A stretch of DNA of 64,000 bases from Ursus arctos (GCF_023065955.2 NW_026622808.1:37956475-38020474); one strand, 5' to 3'. Shown: positions 12,859 through 22,714, counted from the first letter of the stretch. The notes: generated from the sequence alone by a model not told the origin. Numbers and translations are program-made.

Positions 12859-13277
12859 ATTTTTATTTTTTTAAGATTCATTTATGTTTAGAGAGAGAGT
12901 GAGCGTGGGGGCGGGGGTTAGGGGGAGAGGGAGAGAATCTCAAGCAGATGCCCTGCTGAGCACAAGTCTGTTGTGGGGCTCAATCTGATGACCCTGAGAT
13001 CATGACCTGAGCCAAAATCAAGAGTTGGATGCTTGGGGCGCCTGGGTGGCACAGTGGTTAAGCATCTGCCTTCGGCTCAGGGCGTGATCCCAGCGTTCTG
13101 GGATTGAGCCCCACATCAGGCTCCTCCGCTATGAGCCTGCTTCTTCCTCTCCCACTCCCCCTGCTTGTGTTCCCTCTCTCGCTGGCTGTCTCTATCTCTG
13201 TCGAATAAATAAATAAAATCTTTAAAAAAAAAAAAAAAAGAGTTGGATGCTTAACCAACTGAGCCACCCAGGTGCCC
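12859..13277 (-). mobile_element. CAN SINE (SINEC), older copy, itself interrupted
   Basis: Antisense tRNA-derived SINE: 'ttaagattcatttatg', a GA-rich body, 'gtggggctcaatctgatgac', 'gatcatgacctgagcca', and after the interruption 'aaccaactgagccacccagg'. Its insertion site in the MIR carries diverged duplications, agaaatggatgttt (12845-12858) and agaaactgaggttt (13278-13291), with three mismatches, which agrees with an older insertion. A younger SINE occupies 13035-13238. Confidence 0.88.
13035..13238 (+). mobile_element. CAN SINE (SINEC), young copy nested in an older SINE
   Basis: Full-length tRNA-derived SINE with ggggcgcctgggtggcacag head, 'ggctcagggcgtgatccc', 'cccacatcaggctcctccgc', CT-rich body, 'gaataaataaataaaatctt' and a poly-A tail. 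A perfect 14-bp target-site duplication, agagttggatgctt, lies at 13021-13034 and 13239-13252. It is antisense to ERC2. The 'ggctcctccgctatgagcct' version is the type I associate with ursids. Confidence 0.95.
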
Positions 13278-13385
13278 AGAAACTGAGGTTTAGAAAGACT
13301 AAGAAGCTTACCCAATATCACACAACTAGTAGATTTGGGATTATAATTCCAGAACCTTCAATGCAACTACTGTACCGTACTGCTC

Positions 13386-14107
13386 AGATCCATAAAGACT
13401 GACCCCTATATTAAAAAAAAATTAAGATTGATCTGGGAATGGGCTCTGACTCTCTGGACATTGACCTCAGAGCCGAGAAGAAAAGCAGTTCACTTTTGAT
13501 TTTAAAGTTCTCTGAAAAGAATGAAACTCAGGCATACTATAAAATCTTGATCGAGCTTCAAAGGAGTCCATGTTGCTGACTAACCCTAATATAAATTCAA
13601 AGTCATTATCCGCGATCCATAACTTTTAATGCTTCAACTAAGACGGTTTTGAAGCTAGGCTAACGTATTAGCAACTGCAGACAACCAAGGAATTTCTAAC
13701 ATCCTGAGCACCGTTGGAGGTGGTGGGGTCTGGGGGAAGGGGAAGGCCGTAGAAGTTTCCACCACAAAGTTACTTAGTTAAGCACAGGTCTGTTTAATTA
13801 AGTAGTGGGCAGCACATGCTATACTTAGCTTTTAAACACTTGTAAAGTCCTCTTCATTCATTTATCTTACTTGTCACTGACAAGCTCTTCAAGGACTGTA
13901 ACAGTATGCAGAGCATGAAGAGCCTGGGTAAACAACGCATATTTTATGTGGAATCTAAACTGTTTCAACTCAGAGAGTCAATAGAGGGTCTCTGAAAAAA
14001 AAAAAAAAATCCAGACTGTCCTGCTAACTAAGGATGCATTCTGTGCATCGTCTATTATGAATTTCTTTAGAAAGTGAGTTTCAAAATCAATTGCCAATTT
14101 TTTAACT
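13386..14107. other. Intron, nothing recognised
   Basis: Unique-looking sequence with a poly-A run at about 13996-14009. No exon or assigned repeat. Confidence 0.45.
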
Positions 14108-14249
14108 AAAAAGAAAAAAGGGGGGGCAGAAAGGAAGGAAAGAAGGGAGAGAGGAAAGGAGGAAGGAAGAAAAGGGAGAGAGAAAAGAAGGAGAGAGAGA
14201 AGACAGAGGAAAAAGGAAAAGAAAGGAGGAAGAAGGGAACAGAGGAGGT
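14108..14249 (+). repeat. Polypurine (GGAA/GAGA-rich) low-complexity tract
   Basis: About 140 bases are nearly all A and G, with only a few C. On the minus strand this makes artificial Ser/Leu/Phe-rich open frames, which are not genes. Confidence 0.9.
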
Positions 14250-14307
14250 TATTTGCAGGCATTGGGATTCAGACACTAAAACTGTGCTGACAAGGGAGGT
14301 CAAGGTC

Positions 14308-14362
14308 TTCATTCAATTCATAGAGTCAACAAATATTTATTATCACTGGCCTAGGCAGAACT
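14308..14362 (-). repeat. L2 LINE 3'-end relic (short)
   Basis: The phrase 'agtcaacaaatatttattat' followed by 'cactggcctaggcaga' resembles the reverse-complement L2 terminus. Confidence 0.4.
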
Positions 14363-14396
14363 GACATCACCACATCTTCTCCTAAACTAATGAATT

Positions 14397-14402
14397 AAGA
14401 AA

Positions 14403-14458
<56 letters not shown>

Positions 14459-14483
14459 GAAGGAAGGAAGGAAGGAAGGAAGG

Positions 14484-14538
<55 letters not shown>

Positions 14539-14541
14539 AGA
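14397..14541 (+). repeat. (GAAA)n / (GGAA)n / (GAAA)n microsatellite
   Basis: An uninterrupted purine run of about 145 bases: GAAA units, a short middle block of GGAA units at about 14457-14483, then GAAA units again. Opposite-strand frames full of Phe/Leu/Ser come from this repeat. Confidence 0.97.
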
Positions 14542-16299
14542 TAAAACCCACCCCAGGGTCTGGCCTAACAGAATTGGCCAATAGACTGGAAACTGACAGT
14601 GAGCAACTATTCAAAGAACTTGAAGGGCTTGAGTAATCCAGCAGCACCTCAACAAGGGACAGAGAGTCAGCCTTACACGTTGAGGGCTAAGAAGACAAGT
14701 GTCCACATACCTGCAGATGTACAAGAAGATTCACAGGGAGTAAATGGACTTTTTAATAGTCATGGATTTACTTTAAAAGGTATTTAGATAAATTATAACA
14801 AGCACATCAAACACAGAATTCATACACATTCTATCATAAGACGTGGAAAACATTGTGAAAGTGGTTCTCAAAATGAAGCTTGAGACACCCCCACCCGAAG
14901 GACAGAGCAAAGCAGCTGACAGTGGATTGGGTTGCAGACAGCAGAATCTAGGAATTCGGAGTAGCCCAGGGAGAATGACTGCATCCCCAAGAACTGTCAG
15001 AGGACAGGAGGACATTCTCCTCCAGGGGCTATTGACCTCGACGCAGAAATGGGAGCAAATGAAATCTGGGCCTGCCCCCAGTTCTGAAGCTAAGCGGAGG
15101 GGCATAAACCCAAGACCTCCTCTGCACCTCACCCCCTTCAAAACAAAACAAATGACAACAAAAGGGGGAGAAAGGGAGGGTGTGAGCAACGCAAAACATG
15201 TGGTGGGGCTGCTGGCCGCGCTGCACACAGGGAGAGCCCCGGGGAGGGGCGGTGAGACCAGAGCAGAGGTTTGGCAGGGCGCAGGGCCCTGGCAGCCAGA
15301 GAGCAGGAGGAAGACAGGGAGAGCCAGCTCAGGCTCTGGACTGAGAACAAACCCCTCTCCCCAGCTGCTCTCACACTTGGGTAAAACAACTGGAGAAAAT
15401 GTAAACACGCTCATTAGTAGTTTTCCAATCAGTTGGAAAACAAATGAGAAGAGAGAAATGGCAGTGGAGTGTCCCAAATACCAAATCTATGAAACATTCC
15501 CTCTGGCGTTTATCTTCTCACTGGGTTGCTCGCTGTTTGGATTTCAGTGCCCTTACTAGCTTTATATGGGATACGCAGAACTCACCCTAGCTAGGACCAA
15601 TTTACTTCTACGTGGAAAAAAGAGTCTGAGTCAAATATTCCACTCCGCGTAGGTCTCTGTGGACGCCCCCCACCCAGGGACACGCAGACACTAGATCGGC
15701 ATATCATTCGCGGGTCCTGTCACACGCTCCTCGAGCTGATATTCCCTCAGCATGCAAAAATGAAAACTCATCCATAACCATCACCTCTTCTCCTGTGAAA
15801 AATTATCCCCAAAGAAGAGGCGAAGTAGAACTCCTGGATTTGTGGATCTGACAGAAATCCAATTTCCAGAAAGGATGGAATTACGTTCTGATTTCATCTG
15901 GAGATGCCTGGTGTGCTGAATCGTGTTTCCCCCACCCCCAGCCCCCAATACGTTAGATTAAATTCATCAAATGGAGGCATTTTGAAAATCATTTTCTCTT
16001 AGTCACCTGTTTAGGGTAGAATCCAAAAAGCCTGATTTTCTATCATCCTGAAGTTGAAATAGCATAAGGAGAAAATAGCCAAATGTACTTAAACTTGGAT
16101 CCAAACAGAAGCCAATATTAAAGTATATAACTAATGCTTCTTCAGAGCACTTGGAGAAGGTGGGTAATCCGAAAGTTGAGGTGATCTTCTCTATGATTCT
16201 TGAGAATTTCAGAAGCTATCTCAAATCCCTCTCCTACAAATGAATAATCCAATTCATGCAGTGTTAGTGCTAGGGCACACCTTAAATTAATGAATCCAA
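14542..16299. other. Intron segment of raised GC and CpG, no gene recognised
   Basis: From about 14880 to 15740 the sequence is visibly richer in G+C and has more CpG sites (for example 'ggccgcgctgcac', 'ggggaggggcgg', 'gatcggcatatcattcgcgg') than the rest of the window. It is open for 238 codons on the plus strand (14843-15559) and 234 on the minus (14773-15477). Neither product resembles a family I know, and I see no convincing splice sites, so I do not call a gene. An enhancer, an alternative promoter, or an old unrecognised repeat are all possible. Confidence 0.4.
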
Positions 16300-16400
16300 G
16301 TTTACTATTTTACTGAAGGACAGACTGAGGCTCCAAAAGGTTGAAGTTAGTCACAAACCCAGGACAATGCCCTAGAATACTCGACTCCTGGCCCCAGGCC
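16300..16400 (-). repeat. MIR SINE relic (degenerate)
   Basis: 'ctattttactgaaggacagactgaggctcc' then 'gttagtcacaaacccagga' and 'actcctggcccc' match the antisense MIR pattern with many changes. Confidence 0.5.
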
Positions 16401-16881
16401 CTTCCTCTGCCCCTGGCTGCCTTCCCATTTGATTTCCATGTGTAGACAAGTCCACCATGCCCATGACCAGTAACACCACAGGACCACCTTATGTCTTTCG
16501 TTTTGCATTCCAAAGTACTATGGTATTAATTTCCATTCTTGTAGTCTGAACAGCATCAAACACCTAATCATTCTGGTCTCAATGTCTACAGATAGGTTAA
16601 GGAATTTTCCATTTTCTTTGAGATATGAGTCTTAGTTCTCTAGCAGAACTACTGATTTAGCTTTATAATTTCTTCTTTTTTATAGCATCTATTAGTTTTT
16701 ATTATATAAAGCATATATACTAGCTATGAAAAATTAAATAGTACAAAAGTCTTTATGAAAAGAAAAGTAATATTCCCTCTCTGCCTACCCCAATATCCAT
16801 TCCCACTGTTAAGGTTTTTTGCCAGTTTTATCAGACAATTTTTATGCATAATGCAAGCACAGACACTTGCACATACCTTTT

Positions 16882-17112
16882 ATTTTATTTTATTTTATTT
16901 TATTTTATTTTATTTTATTTTTTTAAAGATTTTATTTATTTATTTGACAGAGATAGAGACAGCCAGCGAGAGAGGGAACACAAGCAGGGGGAGTGGGAGA
17001 GGAAGAAGCAGGCTCATAGCAGAGGAGCCTGATGTGGGGCTCGATCCCATAACGCCGGGATCACGCCCTGAGCCGAAGGCAGGCGTTTAACCGCTGTGCC
17101 ACCCAGGCGCCC
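16882..17112 (-). mobile_element. CAN SINE (SINEC) with (TTTTA)n tail
   Basis: Antisense full-length SINE: TTTTA repeats, 'ttaaagattttatttattta', 'gacagagatagagacagcca', 'tgatgtggggctcgatccc', 'ctgtgccacccaggcgcccc'. The target-site duplication catacctttt lies at 16872-16881 and 17113-17122. It is in the same orientation as ERC2 and inserted in the L1 relic. It is nearly the same as the copy at 23374. Confidence 0.94.
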
Positions 17113-17304
17113 CATACCTTTTAAAAGTAAAATGCCCAATATCTCTTGGCTATCCTTCCATATCAAGATCATGTAGAGTGACCTCATTTCTAATGGTTAC
17201 ATTATTCCATTCCATGCATGTACTTTTATTTACCAATCTTATTGATACAGAACTCTTTTTTTATTTTATTACTAAAATAGCAGGCAGAACTCTTTTTTTA
17301 TTTT

Positions 17305-17430
17305 GTTCAAAGTTGTATCCCAAGCACCTAAAACATTGCCTGGCACACAGTGGACACACAGTAAATGTTTGTTGAATGAGTAAATGAATAAATAAGTGAA
17401 TGACTGAATAATTGAATGAATGAGGGACAT
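17305..17430 (+). repeat. L2-like 3'-end segment
   Basis: 'tgtatcccaagcacctaaaa', 'cattgcctggcacacagtgg', 'cagtaaatgtttgttgaatg' and a string of 'aatgaataa' units form a clear L2 3' terminus. It sits between L1 fragments, an unusual order because L2 is usually older than L1. Confidence 0.7.
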
Positions 17431-17471
17431 TTGCATAATTTCCAGTTTTTCATTATTTCAACAGTGCTTTA

Positions 17472-17648
17472 TTATTTTTTAAATATTTTATTTATTTATT
17501 TGACAGAGAGAGAGACAGTGAGAGAGGGAACACAGAGGGGGGGTGGGAGAGGAAGGAGCAGGCTTCCCACTGAGCAGGGAGCCCGATGTGGGGCTCGATC
17601 CCAGGACCCAGAGCAAAGGCAGACTCGACTGAGTCACCTAGACACCCC
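17472..17648 (-). mobile_element. CAN SINE (SINEC)
   Basis: Antisense SINE: 'aaatattttatttatttatt', 'gacagagagagagacagtga', 'gggctcgatcccaggaccc', ending 'gactgagtcacctagacacc'. The duplicated target tcaacagtgcttta (17458-17471) and tcaacaatgcttta (17649-17662) differ at one base, so it is of intermediate age. Confidence 0.93.
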
Positions 17649-17678
17649 TCAACAATGCTTTAAAGAATACTTTTGGAG

Positions 17679-17904
17679 TGGCGCCTGGGTGGTGCAGTTG
17701 GTTGAGCATCTGACTCCTGGTTTCAGCTCAGGTTGTCAGGGTCCTGTGATCTCAGGGTCCTGAGATCCAGCCCTGGTCAGGATCCATGCTGAGCGGGGAA
17801 TCTGATTGAGTTTCTTCCTCCCTCTCCCTCTGCCCCTCCCACTCGTGCGCTCTCTCTCTCTCTTTCAGACAAATAAATCTTAAAGAAAACAACAACAAAA
17901 AAAA
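17679..17904 (+). mobile_element. CAN SINE (SINEC)
   Basis: Sense SINE: 'tggcgcctgggtggtgcagt', 'gagcatctgactcctggttt', 'tcagggtcctgagatccagc', CT-rich body, 'gacaaataaatcttaaag' and an A-rich tail with C interruptions. Possible weak flanking repeat acttttgga / acttttcca. It is antisense to ERC2. Confidence 0.92.
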
Positions 17905-18056
17905 CTTTTCCAAAAGGACAGTTTTGCCTGTCCTCATGTGCTTGTTCTCAACAAGGATGGATGCCGAAACAGCTTATAAAAGCTGTTTCTATAATGTGCT
18001 AGGACAAGAGATTCAGGAGAGATCCCTAGAATAGGGTATACACATTTTAAACTTTC

Positions 18057-18178
18057 CAGTCCTGCATCAGGCTCCTTGCTCAGCAGGGAGCCTGCTTCTC
18101 CCTCTCCCTCTGCCCCTCCCCCTGCGTGTGCACTCTCTCTCTCTGACAAATAAATAAATAAAATCTTTAAAAAAAAAG
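18057..18178 (+). mobile_element. CAN SINE (SINEC), 5'-truncated
   Basis: Starts within the SINE body ('catcaggctccttgctcagc'), followed by 'gggagcctgcttctccctct', 'ctctctctctctgacaaata' and 'aataaaatctttaaaaaaaa'. The tRNA-related head is absent. It is antisense to ERC2. Confidence 0.9.
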
Positions 18179-18460
18179 TTACCACCAAATTTCCCTTCAG
18201 AAATATTGGCCAACTTCCAGTCTGTGCCTCTTTCCCCAGACTGTGCCAATACTGAGTCTCTTCAAACTCTCATCTCCAAAAATTTGACACAAGAAAATTT
18301 CATATTTCAGATTCCATATTTCCTTAATTATAATTTGAGGCTGAGCATCTTTTCATACATTTATTGGCTGTTTCTATTTCACTATCTGTGAGCCTCCTTT
18401 TACATCCCTTTGCCCACATTGGGAGAAGGGTTGGGGAACTTTTTTCTTATTGGTTATGAA

Positions 18461-20239
18461 AATAATTACATATATAAACATATAGTGAGAGCTCCTTTCA
18501 GAAAGACAAGAACCTAAGTAAAAATGGGAAGAAAGCAAGTACAAGCAGGGTATGTGAAGAAAGGGAAATGTGCACAGACAGCCTGGATTTGAGGATGCCA
18601 GGGAACCTCTGATTATCGGAACACATCGGCATCTGGAATGTTCACTTGAGCAGGAGAGAAAAGGGGGAAGTCTTAGCCAGTTGGTGTGCTGGGGTGCAAA
18701 GCTGGCCCCGTTCCCTCTATGCCACATCCCCAGCAGGCAGGCGGTGGTTATAGGTGGAACATTAGCAGGAGTCCTAGTGTGAGCAGTTAATATGGTGCTT
18801 CACTTCTCTGCAATAAGTTTGTGGGTTTCTTCAAAGTCTGGGCCATCCAGGGGAGAGTACAGGGCACGTAAATGCCACTCACCATGCATGTGTTGGTGGG
18901 AAGAATCTAATACAACTTTCTTCCCCAAACAGGAATTCCCTGTGTAGAAGTCCTGGTGGATGCATTACCTAGCCGTGGGAAACACAATACCTTATGAGAG
19001 AATATATTAAATGGCTTAAGGGGGATGTCCTCCCTCCCCCGTGCCTGAAATATTTTGAGCTTTTTGGCTGCAGATTCAGTCCACTTGTCCTAATTCTACT
19101 TTTTGGGAGGGGGCCCAGATCTTTAGACATTTCAATATAGTTATGTCTGCTATCTCTAGCTTACCTAGCCTGATCATTCTTTGTCTTCTCTACTGACCAT
19201 TCTCTACTTCTTCTTGTCTCCTCTCTGTAACCCATCATACAAGGGGTCATTACAGTGTGTCAGGACTCCTCTTGGAGAATAAGACCCTGAACAGAGTCTG
19301 AATAATCCAAGTCTTCACACGTGTCCTTAACCTGCGCTAAACACTATTTTAAAATAATTAATACACTCCCATGTTGCACTGATCTCTTAACATCTGCTGT
19401 GCAATGATGACTCATATTCAAATTTGCAATTGATTAAACTCATATCCTGGTGGCCAGTTTCCTTGCCATTTACACACACGCGCGCGCGCGCGACACATGC
19501 CATATGCATGCCAAAATTTTAATTCTAAGTATAAACTTCATTCTTCTCCTTACTGAATATTTGACTTATCCTAACTAAATTTGTGTCTATCGTTCCATCC
19601 TGCTGATTTTCTCAATTCTAATTTTGTCTTCCATTGTTTTAAGTAACCAGCCTTGAGCCATCACATTTTCAAAAAGTGTGTTTTCAAAGACCGTATAATT
19701 AGGTCCATGTACATGCCAGAAGGACAGAGCCCAACACTTCCGGCAACCTCTCTGCTAGAGGTGACAGGATTCCCTAATCAACCTGCCTAGGGTGGAGTTG
19801 TTCAAACAACTATAATCCATCCGACTGGACCACAATTTAGTCCTTATTTCTCTGGTAAAAAAAAAAAAAGAAAAAAAAAGAATACAAACTGATACAAATG
19901 CCTATCTGAAATCCTGGTACCCTGTGTCTATGGCATTCCCTCAAACTGCCTTTATATTATCCTTATCAAAAAACAAAGTGAATTTGGCATTACTTAATCT
20001 TAGCAAACAAATAAAGAATCTTAGTGATTGCTGATTTTATTCCAGGTTTCATAACCATCGATTGAATAACTTGTTCTGGAATCTGGGTGTGGATGGATAT
20101 CAAACTTACAGTACCTTATAAACACATCTGCCTTTTGGGCATTTAGAAGTAAAATTCTGGAGGTAGGTAAAATTCAGAAAATCCTAAGAAAAAGGGAAGT
20201 TAGTTTCCCTGTTCTTTAGGTGCTTTTTATCCACTGTTG
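18461..20239. other. Intron, nothing recognised apart from short low-complexity runs
   Basis: Unique-looking sequence. It holds the alternating CA/CG tract (listed separately) and an A-rich run at 19858-19879. The 117-codon minus-strand frame at 18374-18727 has no recognisable product. Confidence 0.45.
19472..19498. repeat. Alternating purine-pyrimidine tract (CA)n(CG)7
   Basis: A short CA run leads into seven consecutive CpG dinucleotides (19479-19492), followed by 'acacatgccatatgcatgcc'. CpG runs are rare in mammalian introns, and such tracts can adopt left-handed DNA. Confidence 0.9.
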
Positions 20240-20822
20240 GCAGGATTATAAATTAGAATAAACTTTCTCAAGGGCATTTTGGTACTATGTATTAAAATTC
20301 AAAATATGCATGCCCGGGGGTAAAATAGTTTCCTCCTGAAAAGAAAGTTAGACAGGTACACAGGGATGAAAGGATAAAAGGATATTCACTCGGATGTTGA
20401 TCACAGTAGCAATTAATGAGAAGTAAACAAAATGTTCATCTGTCAGGATTTTGTGAAACCAATTATTGAAAATCCATTATTATATAATGGAATCCTCAGA
20501 AACCATTCAAGAGGAATATATATTTATATTCCTCATAAGGAAAAAATATCATAACATGGAGTTGAATGGAAGGAGAAGCAGATGATAAAACAACATGTTC
20601 ATATAAAATGATATATAAATATCTATACTTAAACATATTTGCAGGTTTACATATGTATGTGTGTACAGCACATACATACATACATGCATATGTGAGAAAG
20701 GTCCAGAAAGATGAGCACAAAATATTGATGGTTATTGACAAGTGCTTAGATTTCAGGGAGTTTACTTGTTCCTTTATTCCTTTGTAAATTATTTGAATAT
20801 TCAGTAAATTATAGGAAATAAG
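20240..20822 (+). repeat. L1 LINE 3' end
   Basis: Sense-strand L1 3'-region phrases: 'ccactgttggcaggattata', 'ctttctcaagggcattttgg', 'atattcactcggatgttgat', 'aatgttcatctgtcaggatt', 'tattatataatggaatcctc'. Compare the usual order '...gggagtgtaaattgg...ggcaatttggcagt...tggaatactatgcagc'. Confidence 0.65.
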
Positions 20823-22159
20823 AAATGAAACAATAAAAAAAATTTCTCTGCCCTGTAGATAAAAATGCTGAGATACAAATTATTCCTCAAATTAGAAGGA
20901 AATGGGGTTGAAATCATTTTAGTTCAGGGGAAGAGACTCTTGAGACTGGCGCTGTGGCTCCTGGTCTCCTGCGGTCTTCTGTTTCTGTGAACTTCAGCAG
21001 TCCAGGGTTAAATGGAGCCCTGCCTGCCTTATTGGCCACAGCTCTCCTCCTTTCAGCCTGATCCTTTCAGATTCTAGCAAACTAACATAGCAACTTCCTC
21101 CAGGAGAGGCATTTAACAAACCTGGCCCCTTTCAAATCCTGAAGAATGCATGTACTCCACAACTGCAATGAGAGGCATGGCTGTGGCTATGCAACACAGC
21201 TGGATGGAAGAGGAAAGATTCCCAAGTCCCCGTCAGGCTCTGAACCAGCGCACCACTGCCAAACTCAAGTCCTCCCCCAAGAGCCCCAGAGCCCTCAGCT
21301 GGATCAAGTCACTGTCCATCTGAGTTCCGCATCATGGGCCAAAGATTGGGCGTATCTCTTTGCTGGGTCCTTTCAAGTTGGGAGAGTTAATAGCACAGCT
21401 CCAAGTTCAGGAAATTTCTTGTAATAATACGGCATTGCAGTAATGTATAGGGTAAAGTCATGCAAAAAATATTTGTCTCATTCCCACACTCTGAAACTTG
21501 GTAATTATATAGGAGCTTGGACATTAAGGACCCAGACATAAAGGAGTGGGTTAAAAAGCATAATTATGGCTCAGAAACAGCATGAGCCTGGGGACATTTC
21601 AGGCCAGGTCCTACAAAACAAAACAAAACAAAACAAAACAAAACAAAACAAACAAAACAAAACAAAGCAGCACCCCAAATCAAATAGAGGACTCTCTCTC
21701 TCTCCCATTTTGGGAAATAACCCATTAACAAAATAACGTACCTATAATGATTATTTAGAAACAGACATGAGATGGAAATTGGCAGCAAAATAAAGTCTTT
21801 CGTTCTGGGATTTTAAGGTTAATGCACAAGGATCTCTCAGGTCCGAAGCTTTATAGGACATGATTTGAAATTTGTGTTACAGAGAAAAGACTTCACATTT
21901 CCATGTCTCATAGACTGTGTAATTGAAAGAAGCTGTTAAGTTATACTCTGGATGGTATGGGGGCGGGCATTAATAAAAGACCCAAGTCATTTCTGGCCAA
22001 CTATTCTTAAGTATGCAGAAAACAAGAATATGCTCTGGGAGGCACCCAAGCTTCACCAAACCCAAAGTAAGCACTCATAGGTAGAAATGAACCAGAAACC
22101 TAATCTCAGAAGCCATTCTATCATTAATCAAAGATACTGGTTCCAAACTTATTTCACGT
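20823..22159. other. Intron, nothing recognised except the (AAAAC)n tract
   Basis: Unique-looking sequence. A 92-codon plus-strand frame (21146-21424) shows no recognisable product. Confidence 0.45.
21614..21666 (+). repeat. (AAAAC)n pentanucleotide repeat
   Basis: About ten AAAAC units with one AAAC variant. Confidence 0.95.
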
Positions 22160-22449
22160 GACAGTTTTCATATCATACTCTCCCTTAAGAACACACAACA
22201 GCTCCCTATTGTCTTACGTATCAGATAGAAACGGTTTATTCACTGGGCAAGGCCAACCCTTCTCTTTCTTCCTGAACAATCCCCCTCCTCCCAGCTGCAT
22301 CCACAGAAACTCTCCCCAAAGATGGTCTCCAATACCATGTACACACAGATTCATCTCTACCCTGGTACTTCCCTTGCCAGGAATGATCCCTTCCTTCAAA
22401 ACCAGGTCCTACAGCCTCCATCATAGCTAGGGCTCAGATGTACCCCATT
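22160..22449 (+). repeat. Probable L2 LINE body relic
   Basis: Phrases such as 'cacaacagctccctattgtc', 'tcttcctgaacaatcccc', 'acttcccttgccaggaatga' and 'cttcaaaaccaggtcctaca' follow the L2 body order (mid-3' region). A young SINE is inserted at its end. Confidence 0.5.
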
Positions 22450-22468
22450 AAGACAATTTCCATTACTG

Positions 22469-22668
22469 GGGCACCTGGGTGGCTCAGTTGTTAAGCGTCT
22501 GCCTTCAGCTCAGGGCGTGATTCCGGGGTCCTGAGATCGAGCCCCACATTGGGCTCCATGCTCCGCTGGGAGCCTGCTTCTTCCTCTCCCACTCCCCCTG
22601 CTTGTGTTCCCTCTCTCGCTGGCTGTCTCTCTGTCAAATAAATAAATAAAATCCTTAAGGAAAAAAAA
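22469..22668 (+). mobile_element. CAN SINE (SINEC), young
   Basis: Full-length sense SINE: 'ggggcacctgggtggctcag', 'ttaagcgtctgccttcagct', 'ctgagatcgagccccacatt', 'tctctcgctggctgtctctc', 'caaataaataaataaaatcc', A-rich tail. A perfect 19-bp target-site duplication lies at 22450-22468 and 22669-22687 (aagacaatttccattactg). It is antisense to ERC2. Confidence 0.95.
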
Positions 22669-22714
22669 AAGACAATTTCCATTACTGAAAGTGTCCTGGA
22701 GAGTAAAGAAAACT

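Larger units (their letters stand above)
12605..13385 (-). repeat. MIR SINE relic split by a nested pair of CAN SINEs
   Basis: The left half (12605-12858) shows 'gctgtgtgccaagcacagcactt' and 'ccactttacagatgaagaaa'. The right half (13278-13385) resumes with 'aaactgaggtttagaaagac', 'cccaatatcacacaactagt', 'ttgggattataattccagaa'. Together they give the antisense MIR order, interrupted by the SINE at 12859-13277. Confidence 0.8.
16690..18460 (-). repeat. L1 LINE 3' end, antisense, split by five insertions
   Basis: Several fragments read in the order of the reverse complement of a mammalian-wide L1 3' end: 'tttttatgcataatgcaagc' (before 16882), 'ggctatccttccatatcaag' and 'tacattattccattccatgc' (17150-17218), 'ggacatttgcataatttcca' (17426), 'agggtatacacattttaaac' (about 18035), 'tttccccagactgtgccaat' (18230), 'gaggctgagcatcttttcat' and 'catccctttgcccaca' (18340-18420). 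SINEs at 16882, 17472, 17679 and 18057 and an L2-like piece at 17305-17430 interrupt it. Confidence 0.65.

Noticed and set aside
14387..14647. Phe/Leu/Ser-rich minus-strand frame suggesting a membrane protein
   Set aside because: It is the translation of the (GAAA)n microsatellite read on the opposite strand.
16755..17090. Plus-strand frame ending in a glutamate- and arginine-rich segment, also seen at 13058-13321 and 23408-23623
   Set aside because: The shared 'ETASERGNTSRGSGRGRSR' peptide is the translated body of the antisense CAN SINE, present in each copy. It is a repeat, not a gene family.
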